Positions 7,267 through 15,300 of a DNA stretch of 64,000 bases are shown in pieces. Position 1 is the stretch's first letter. Every line of letters begins with the position of its first letter. The position numbers and the translations under genes are program-made. Under the pieces are notes generated by a model. That model did no database searches, had not been told where the DNA came from, and worked only from the letters and a program-made list of their open reading frames with translations. The stretch spans positions 1 through 64,000 of the forward strand of contig CAYMBJ010000004.1 in NCBI GenBank assembly GCA_964388665.1, written 5' to 3'. The DNA comes from CALCCV01 sp964388665. Lineage in GTDB: Bacteria; Bdellovibrionota; Bdellovibrionia; Bdellovibrionales; Bdellovibrionaceae.

Positions 7267-9069
7267 CTACTGCAAACTAAGGCCCTCTGAGCCTCTATGG
7301 CCGGTTTGCAGGCTCCAAAGCCTCTGGTAGGTGCCATGTTTTTTTATGAGTTCCTGGTGATTTCCTGACTCTGTGACTTGACCATCTTCAATCACAAAAA
7401 TTTTGTCACAATCGATTATGGTTGAGAGTCTGTGTGCAATGATCAATAGAGTTTTATCTCTATTGAAATGCCGAATTGATTTCTGTATCGCGCGCTCTGT
7501 TTCGTTATCAACAGCGGATGTCGCTTCATCCAGAATAACGATCTCGGGATCTTTTAGGAAGGTTCTTGCCAGAGCAATTCTTTGTCGCTGACCGCCAGAG
7601 AGGCGCTGCCCTCTTTCGCCGACTCGGGTCTCATAGCCATCATTGAGCTGATTGATAAAGCCATCAGCCTCTGTGTATTGTGCGGCTTTGTGAACCTCTT
7701 CGTCCGACGATCCCACTCGCCCATAATTGATATTTTCTTTGACTGTGCCTTCAAACAAAAAAATGTCTTGGCTGACAAGCCCAATCGAACGTCGCAAATC
7801 GCCGAGGTCATACTCATTGATATTGTGGCCATTGATGCAAATCAGCCCTTCATCTGCCTCATAGAATCGCAATAACAATTTGATGATCGTCGACTTTCCA
7901 GAGCCCGTGGGGCCAACAAAAGCAATGGATTGCCCCTTGCTCACTGTAAATGAGATCTCCTTCAAAACAGGTCCAACAGAGGAGGCATAGCCAAAGCTTA
8001 CCCCCTTGTATTCAATCTTGATATCGTTAGTGAAACTCAGTTTTCTTGCATTCGCTGGAGACACTATTGTTGGCTTCTCAAAAATAAGCTTTAAAATTCT
8101 TCGTGCAGAGGCCATGGCCCTCTCATAGGTATCAAACACTTCGGCAAGCCCTGTCAAAGGCCACAGCAATCGCTGAGTCATAAAGACGAGGACACCATAA
8201 AAGCCCACTTCCAACTGACCATCAAGAGTCATCCAGCCACCCAGCACCAAGGTTGTCAGAAACCCGGCGAGAATCGCCATTCTTATGATGGGCACAAAGG
8301 CCGAACTGATTAGAATGGCCTGTTTGTTGGAATCCATATAGCGGAGGCTATCGCCAGTCAAATTCTTGAGCTCTCCCTCTTCGGCCGTGAAACTTTTGAT
8401 TGTAGCGATTCCAGAAAGATTGTTGTTTAGCCTGGCCGCAATCAGCCCCGCGTTGTTGCGAACTTCAGCGTAAAGCGGCTGCGCTCGCTTTTGAAACCAA
8501 AATGCGCCAAAGATGATTACAGGAATCGGTGCAAAGGCAAATATGGCAATCAAAGGTGAAATGACAAAAAACAAGGTCCCAATCACCACCACAGTTGTGA
8601 GAACCTGGATAATCTGATTCACGCCCAAATCTAAAAATCTTTCTAACTGATTGATATCGTCATTTAAAATTGTGGTGAGATTTCCGGTGTTTTGACTTTC
8701 AAAAAATTGCAAATCCAAATCTTGAGCGTTCTTGTATCCATCCAAGCGCATCTTGTGCTGAATTTTCTGCGCCAAGTTTCGCCACTCTAGCTTATACAGA
8801 TACTCAAACACGGACTCAAAGCCCCAAACAAAAAAAGTCAGCACCGACAGCAGGATCAATTGGTGAGTTACGTCTTCAATGCCCAGCTTAGAAAAAAACG
8901 ATTTCTCTCGTTTAACGACGAGATCAATGGCAAAACCAATGAGAATCTCTGGAGCAATGTCAAAAATTTTATTCAGCACAGAGTAGAGTGAAGCCAAAAT
9001 AATCTTAGGTCGGAACTCTTTTGCATATGAGTAAATTTGCAGGAGCACAGGAGGTGATTTAGCAGACAT
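7267..9069 (-). CDS. ABC transporter, fused permease and ATPase (MsbA-like)
   Basis: 600 residues from the ATG at 9069, chosen over an upstream in-frame ATG at 9129 because AAAGGAAAA precedes it. The N-terminal about 330 residues hold six transmembrane helices of the type I exporter fold. The C-terminal ATPase has Walker A GPTGSGKST, Q-loop region VSQDIFLFEGTV, signature LSGGQRQRIALAR, Walker B IVILDEATSAVD and the switch histidine in IIAHRLSTI. One complete half-transporter, so it should act as a homodimer in the inner membrane. Lipid, lipid A precursor or drug export are the usual substrates of this class; the sequence does not decide. Confidence 0.85.
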   Translation of the reverse strand: MSAKSPPVLLQIYSYAKEFRPKIILASLYSVLNKIFDIAPEILIGFAIDLVVKREKSFFSKLGIEDVTHQLILLSVLTFFVWGFESVFEYLYKLEWRNLAQKIQHKMRLDGYKNAQDLDLQFFESQNTGNLTTILNDDINQLERFLDLGVNQIIQVLTTVVVIGTLFFVISPLIAIFAFAPIPVIIFGAFWFQKRAQPLYAEVRNNAGLIAARLNNNLSGIATIKSFTAEEGELKNLTGDSLRYMDSNKQAILISSAFVPIIRMAILAGFLTTLVLGGWMTLDGQLEVGFYGVLVFMTQRLLWPLTGLAEVFDTYERAMASARRILKLIFEKPTIVSPANARKLSFTNDIKIEYKGVSFGYASSVGPVLKEISFTVSKGQSIAFVGPTGSGKSTIIKLLLRFYEADEGLICINGHNINEYDLGDLRRSIGLVSQDIFLFEGTVKENINYGRVGSSDEEVHKAAQYTEADGFINQLNDGYETRVGERGQRLSGGQRQRIALARTFLKDPEIVILDEATSAVDNETERAIQKSIRHFNRDKTLLIIAHRLSTIIDCDKIFVIEDGQVTESGNHQELIKKHGTYQRLWSLQTGHRGSEGLSLQ

Positions 9070-9213
9070 CGCATTTTCCTTTAGTCTTAACAGAGGCGGG
9101 CACATATATCCAACAATTAGCGATTGCACAAGCGAACATTAGCTCCATTTACATTCAAATTTAGTAAGATTTATATTGCCACAAGCATCACTTGAAGGAA
9201 AAATCATCAGAAC

Positions 9214-10590
9214 GTGTTTTTTCCAATTCGAGCTCTGTCATTTGTCTTGCTGCTTTTTTCTCGGCCCGGACTCGGGCAAGCGCCTGCGCCGCAGGCAAGC
9301 GCCAATAAAGCATGGGTCGTCGAGTCGATTGTCATTGAGGGCAATCAGCGCACACAAGACGAAGTGATTTTGCGTGAGCTCGCCACACCTATCGGGCACC
9401 GGCTCTCCGAAGCGGAGATCCAAATCGCGATGGAGCGCCTCAGAGCAACTGGATTGTTTTCGTCGGTTTCATTTAAATTGACGGATCAAGTGCCTGAGCA
9501 AGTAACTGATCAAAGGCCTGAACAAACGCCTGACCAACTCACTGAGAATCAAAATCCGCCTGGCGCAACTCTTGTCGTTCAAGTGGTCGAGAAGTGGACA
9601 ACCATTCCCATATTAAAATTGAATTCGGGCGGCGGTGTTCAGCAGACAACAGTTGGACTCTACGATCCCAATTTGCTCGGTCGCTATCTCGAGGCCGGAG
9701 TGCAATACGAAGACCTTGCCGGCGCCGGTTCCGGCGTTCTTTGGTTTAAGAATCCAAGGTTGTTTGATCAGAGGCAAGGTCTGGATCTGCAGTACTGGAA
9801 CACCAAACGCATTCGCATCAAATACGATCAAACCAATTCAGATCCTGTGATAAAAACTGGTTTCTTGCATGAGCGTGAAAAAATCTATGTGGATTACTTT
9901 CGCGAAATCGCAGCCGAGACCACCTTGAGGTTTGGCCTCGATTACAACCGCGATCAATTTTCGACCAAAATTTTGCCAGAGGAAGTGAAGGAGATTGTTG
10001 GCAGCAGTCCGACCTTGCCGCCACCCACGCGGCTGGTGATTGCAAAGCTGGCTCTTGAGCTAGGTGCCGTCAGTGGCGATCCCCAATCTTTAAGTGGTCG
10101 GGTGCTGACGCTTTCACTCTCGCATGCTCACTCCCTCAGTGCAGAGGCAGATTCGTTTCAACAGGCCGATTTGAGTTTGAATTGGTTTGACACTCCCCTA
10201 GCGCGAGTCCAGTGGGCGCAGCGAATTTTGGCCGGAGCGACCTCAACCCAGATCTTGCAGTACTGGTATTACCTGGGCGGACTGGACCGCATTCGCGGCT
10301 TTGCAGAGAATCGCTTTGCTGGCCGTCAATTTTTACTTAGCAACTCAGAACTTCGCTATCTCCTTTTGCAAACTCCATCCTATTTACTACAAGGCGCAGG
10401 ATTTATAGATTGGGCGGCTGTCGGCGAAAACATCGCAGACCTCGACCGCATTCACGCCGCCAGCTACGGAGCCGGTCTGCGACTGATTTTACCAAAGTTC
10501 TATCGTTTTGTGATCAGAATAGACTACGCTCAAGCCATCATCAAAAACGATGATAGCCACATCAGCTTTGGCGTCCAGCAATTTTTTTAA
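9214..10590 (+). CDS. Omp85-superfamily outer membrane protein, POTRA plus beta-barrel
   Basis: 458 residues from GTG at 9214, with GAAGGAA about 14 bases upstream (long spacing). A signal peptide ends near AQA; one POTRA domain follows (VESIVIEGNQRTQDEVILRE... ATGLFSSVSFKL). A low-complexity insert built on DQxPEQ lies about residues 88-110, before the last POTRA strand (TLVVQVVEKW). The rest is a barrel ending in SFGVQQFF, with the terminal aromatic typical of outer membrane proteins. Motifs such as GGLDRIRGFAENRF match the surface antigen (D15) barrel, including the conserved RGF. With one POTRA and 458 residues it is shorter than BamA or TamA, so a specialised insertase or secretion pore is more likely. 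Confidence 0.75.
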   Translation: MFFPIRALSFVLLLFSRPGLGQAPAPQASANKAWVVESIVIEGNQRTQDEVILRELATPIGHRLSEAEIQIAMERLRATGLFSSVSFKLTDQVPEQVTDQRPEQTPDQLTENQNPPGATLVVQVVEKWTTIPILKLNSGGGVQQTTVGLYDPNLLGRYLEAGVQYEDLAGAGSGVLWFKNPRLFDQRQGLDLQYWNTKRIRIKYDQTNSDPVIKTGFLHEREKIYVDYFREIAAETTLRFGLDYNRDQFSTKILPEEVKEIVGSSPTLPPPTRLVIAKLALELGAVSGDPQSLSGRVLTLSLSHAHSLSAEADSFQQADLSLNWFDTPLARVQWAQRILAGATSTQILQYWYYLGGLDRIRGFAENRFAGRQFLLSNSELRYLLLQTPSYLLQGAGFIDWAAVGENIADLDRIHAASYGAGLRLILPKFYRFVIRIDYAQAIIKNDDSHISFGVQQFF

Positions 10591-10603
10591 ATAAAATTGC
10601 TGG
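10575..10603. terminator. 11-bp hairpin at the end of the Omp85-like gene
   Basis: CCAGCAATTTT (10575-10585) and AAAATTGCTGG (10593-10603) are perfect complements around a seven-base loop that holds the stop codon. The stem is half A/T and no T-run follows on the plus strand. It lies between two convergent genes and could act in either direction. Confidence 0.4.
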
Positions 10604-10673
10604 CTCCTAATTCATCCTGACAATCGACTACATGTGCTCTTACTGAGACCACGATAAGAGGTGTCGGTTCGAA

Positions 10674-12017
10674 TTATTTTTTTTCTGGCTCTGAAAGACT
10701 GTCTGCCAGAACTTCAATGCCGATTGCATTCCTAAAAGCAATCTCGATACCCGTTACTGGTGCAGTTTCAATTCCTAAGAACAACTGAGGTCCGTCAGCC
10801 TTTAGAAGTGACTCCATCTTTGCAAACGGAACATCAAAAGTCAGCACAGCCCCCGTTGGGCCTTTTTTATCTGCAAACCATTGCGCGGCACCCCGCTCAT
10901 GTGAAACAAAAAGAGCGCCCATTCCTTGATAGGAAATCTGCTCAATTGCATATTTGTCCAAAAGGTCCTGACGCAAACTCAATGCCTCTTGGGCGCTAAG
11001 ATCAGCTGAGTTCGATAGTCGGTGCAATACGCCAACAACTTCATCACTCAATCTAAAGTGATCATCTCCATTGGAAGCCTCGTCTAGGTACGCCACCAAA
11101 TCTTTGCTCATACTGATCGCGCCATTATAATCAGGCTTTGTCTTTCCAAGTTTTTGAATCATCATAAGTAAACTTTTCTCCTGAATGTACGTGCCCCTGT
11201 AAAGTTCTACATTTGCGCGCTCTCCATTGATTGCTTTGAGTTTAATAAGAAGGTCATGATCAGCCCCTGACTCTTCATACTCATAAGACTTTTTAACCAT
11301 ATCCCATCTCAACCAAGGTTGATGCCCAAGTACATTCGTCCAATGAGCCTTTATTTTGGCCTGGTTGTCGGCTGCCAATGCCTGCTTTAGATTTGCGAAA
11401 TACCTCGCTTTGTCCTCAGCAGTTGGTTCTAAATCAGGATTCTTGCTATTTACTAGTTTTCCGATTCCGAGACTATCAAGAAATTTGTTGCGTGCCCGAT
11501 TGTAAAATCCGTCGGAGTATATGTCCATGCCAAAAATTGAGAATGCAGGCATGTGATTTGGAAGCTCCGCCAATGCAATCAAAGAAGGTTTGCAGGGCGA
11601 CTGTACATAAGTAAGCAAGGCATCGTCACTAACGTCCAAATTAACATCGCATGCACGGCCTTTACCTTGCGATCTAATGATATTTTCCGAATTACTCATT
11701 ATTGGAAAGTTGTCAATTTTCAAAGACTTTCCTTCGTACGGACTAACATCTGAATCACTGATATCATCTATCAACGATTCAAGGGCGCTATGAAATGTTA
11801 CGACGGGATCAGTTTTCTTAAATTCTTCTGTAATCTCAAGCTTATTGGCACAAGACACATTCTCGAAGAAGTAATCATCAATCTGCGGCGCCGCCGGCAC
11901 ATCACAGTACGGTTGCTTCCCGCCCTCTTGCGCGTGAGCGATCAAACTCATAGCGAGTGAGCCGGCAACAATAAGGCTGGCAAAGATGGGCTTGGCAGTT
12001 GTCAAAAGTCTATACAT
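10674..12017 (-). CDS. secreted protein with ADP-ribosyltransferase-like features
   Basis: 447 residues. The ATG at 12017 is chosen because GGAGG lies five bases upstream and a signal peptide follows (MYRLLTTAKPIFASLIVAGS...IAHAQ). The N-terminal half is unrecognised. In the C-terminal half, ELYRG (about residue 270), FVSHERGAAQWFADKKG and GAVLTFDVP follow in the order of the R, S and strand elements of ADP-ribosyltransferase toxins, and IEVL near the end could carry the catalytic Glu. This is a fold-level guess; the usual Ser-Thr-Ser and E-x-E patterns are not exact. It is divergent from the giant lipoprotein operon, with about 370 bases between. Confidence 0.6.
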   Translation of the reverse strand: MYRLLTTAKPIFASLIVAGSLAMSLIAHAQEGGKQPYCDVPAAPQIDDYFFENVSCANKLEITEEFKKTDPVVTFHSALESLIDDISDSDVSPYEGKSLKIDNFPIMSNSENIIRSQGKGRACDVNLDVSDDALLTYVQSPCKPSLIALAELPNHMPAFSIFGMDIYSDGFYNRARNKFLDSLGIGKLVNSKNPDLEPTAEDKARYFANLKQALAADNQAKIKAHWTNVLGHQPWLRWDMVKKSYEYEESGADHDLLIKLKAINGERANVELYRGTYIQEKSLLMMIQKLGKTKPDYNGAISMSKDLVAYLDEASNGDDHFRLSDEVVGVLHRLSNSADLSAQEALSLRQDLLDKYAIEQISYQGMGALFVSHERGAAQWFADKKGPTGAVLTFDVPFAKMESLLKADGPQLFLGIETAPVTGIEIAFRNAIGIEVLADSLSEPEKK

Positions 12018-12260
12018 AGATACCTCCAGGTGGTGCCTGATTTTGATTTCAAGCGCTCTTAATTTAAAAAAAGAATCACAACGATACAGTGTGCAAGATT
12101 CGGGGCCGATGGCCATCGCGCGATTCGATTTGAGATTTTTGCTGGGGAGGCAAGAATGTATATCATTTTGAGACAGAGCTGAAGAGCGCTTCAGCGATAA
12201 AAACTCAAATTGTGTTTCCGGTTGCGACACTTTGTTGAGCCTGCGCACAGCCACAGTTTT

Positions 12261-12340
12261 CTCTATATATTTATTTCTGTTCCCAGCTCAATCTGAGACA
12301 CGCAAAGCTAATGATAACAGCCGGTTAGGCCGATATAGAG
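12261..12340 (+). promoter_or_regulatory. possible structured RNA leader of the giant lipoprotein operon
   Basis: CTCTATA (12261-12267) pairs with TATAGAG (12334-12340), enclosing CTGTT/AACAG (12277-12281 with 12316-12320) and a GCC/GGC mini-hairpin. Between them lie CGCAAAGC (12301-12308) and AGCCGG, in the same order as in the 3' half of the GEMM (c-di-GMP) riboswitch. The 5' half of that consensus (GCAAACC) is not seen. The stretch sits about 50 bases before the start codon at 12388. The remainder of the 12018-12387 gap shows no gene. Confidence 0.3.
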
Positions 12341-12387
12341 TTTAGGGCGGTCTGATGTGAAGACGACGGTCCAAAAAGGATTTTGAT

Positions 12388-15300
12388 ATGTTGGGATTTT
12401 TAAAGTACGTACGTTGGACTAAATCTCGGTTCTTGAACTCAAAGCACCTAGGCGAAAAATCGCCAGGTCCAAAAATCCATTGCAGAAAAATCCATGGCAG
12501 AGGGGAATTCGATCAACAATGGCTAAGTCGGGCGTTGATTGTTGCCACTGCGGTGATTGCGCTTTCTGGGTGCTTGCCCCAAGAGGTGGCGCAACCCGTG
12601 AACTCTTCAAATGGTCCAAGTGCAACACAGTATGCCGGCTTTGCTGGGGTGACCGCCACTGAAACCGTTGGCGCAAAGAAAATCAAGGTGAGCTGGACAG
12701 CCTCTACCGATCCCAATGTGGCCGCATACAATGTTTATGATACAACTCTAAAATTTAAGCCCACACTTATCAAAACTGTTGCAGCTCCAGCGAGCGATGT
12801 GACGATCACGGGACTAACAGCTCAAAATTTGTATTACTTTCGCGTGCGAGCCGCCGATAATAATGGCAAAGAAGATGCAAACAGCAAAGACCTAGCTGCG
12901 ATTCCGTTTGGTGGTGCTACCAGTAACCAGGTCATCAATGGCTCTTCTGCCTATATCAATTTTGGTGAAGCCGGCAATCTCGACAAGGTCAATGTTTACT
13001 GTAAAGTTGGCGGCAGCGAAGAGTACCAACTCAAAGCGACCGTGACCGATACAGCCCAGACATCAGCAAAGGTCCAAGATCTGATTCCAGGCACCAAATA
13101 CACATGCAAGGCCAACGCTGTGGTCGGTGGCTTTATGGATAACAATGTAATCACAACTAGCTTCACGCCAATGGGTCAAGCGGCCCGACTCGAATTCACC
13201 ACGCAGCCTTCAAGCTCTCTAGCAGGAACGCCTTTTGGCGCGCAGCCTGTGGTCAAAGTTGTCGACAAGGATGGCAATGTGATCACGGCCGGCGTTGATG
13301 CCACCGTTGCAATTACACTTTCTCTGGCATCAAGCTCGCCCTCACAAGGTTCTATCCGTGGCGCCGCAACCATTTCGGCCATTGGTGGAGTCGCAACATT
13401 TAGCGGTATCAACATTGAAGAAGCTGGAACGAAAATTCTCAATGCCGTCAAATCTGACACCAGCACTCAGGTCAATGGTTCGCCACTTTTGACTGTGGAT
13501 TCTGAACGATTTACAATTTCGCCGGGAGCCGTTTCAGCCTCAAAGAGCACAATTGCAATTTCGCCAGAGGTGCCGCCAGCACCTGCACTTACTGCCAACG
13601 GCAGCTCTGCATACTCAGTTACAATCACCTTACAGGATGACTATGGCAATCCTATTACGGGCGTAAAACCGACCTTCGCCTCGTCAATTGCGGGCGACAT
13701 CATCAGTCAGCCAACGCAAAACTCCAACTCACTGGGTGTGGCTACGGGATCTATCTCTTCGACCATTGCAGACACTCTTCCCCCCTATAGAACTTTGCGA
13801 ATCTCATCGCCTTCTGGCCTCACTAGCGTCACGAAACCAGCGCCCTTTGCTGCCGGTGTCGCCACAAAACTGGCCTTCTCGCAACAGCCTGTCAACTCGC
13901 CTTCGGGCAACAACAACATGGCAACAGTCAGGGTGGCTATTCAAGACGCTCAAGGCAATACCGTGATGACGGGAACCACGGCATCTTCTACTGTAACACT
14001 ATCGATCGCGTCCAACGTCAATGGCGCCGTCCTTAGCGGCACATCCACTGTTACTGCAGTGGATGGCGTGGCCACCTTTTCGGATTTAGGAATTGACAAG
14101 ACCGCCAGTGGATACAAATTGGCGGCAGCGGCAACTTCACTCACAACGACCTACAGCAACACTTTCAATATCACTGCTGGCACACCTAGAAAAATCATTA
14201 TCACTGGTCCTGCCAATACTCTATCCGGCGCATGCAGTACGGCCATCACCGTGCAACTGCAAGACAATGGTGGCAACCCCACCAATACGACGCAAAACAC
14301 TCCTGTGATCCTTTCTGGGCTCTCTAGCGCCAACCTCTATACGAGCAGTGCCTGTGCAGGAACGGCCATCTCAAGCACTCTCACCTTCACCGCCGGAACC
14401 AATACCAAAACTCTGTATATGAAGGACATAAAGTCTGAGGCGGTAAACCTGACGGCCACTGACACCTCGGGAGTCTTGACGACGGGATCATTCGTGCTCA
14501 ATGTATCGCCCAACAAAATCAAAATCACAGCCGAGGCACCGCCGCCCATGGCCTCTGGGAATCCCCTTTCGGTAGTAGCGGGCCGTTGCTCAGCTCCCAT
14601 CGTCGTCACACCTCTAGGTGAAAATGGTGCTGCGGGACCTTTGTTTGCAATCACTCCGGTGATCATCAGTGGCATCAGTGGCTCCAGCGCACAGATCTAT
14701 TCAGATTCAAGCTGCACTCAGCTCTTGACCGCCACCAATGTTCTCTTGCCAATTACCTTGGGCGCCGGTTACAGCATCAATCTCTATTTAAAAGACAATA
14801 AGTCTGAAAACTTGAACCTCAGCGTGACCGACCCTGCAGCACAAATGACAACCGTCTCGGCATTGCAGCCTGTGACGATCACCCCTTCGATGATTGAATT
14901 CAGTGGACCGTCTTCAGTGGTCGCCGGAAAGTGCTCAAGTGCCTTCACTGTTTCCCTCAAAGATGCTGCGGGAAATGTGGTTCGCCCCAGCGCCAACACC
15001 TCTCTCACTGTGACCGGTCTAACGACAAGCGCCTCGGCGATGTTTTATACGTCACCCACCTGCGGCGGTGCCGGAAGCCAAACCACTGTCGTGATTCCAC
15101 AAGATGGAGCTGCTGCTGTGGTTTATCTAAAAGATAATCTTGCAGAAACACTTTCCATCGCCATTCAAGATCCAGCAGCACTGATGACCACCTCTGCAAG
15201 CTTAACTGTTGGAGTTTCGCCATCGGCGATGACCATCGTGGGACCGACCCCCAACACCACGACCTCGTCGCAATGCACTGGCCCTTTTGATGTCAAATCA

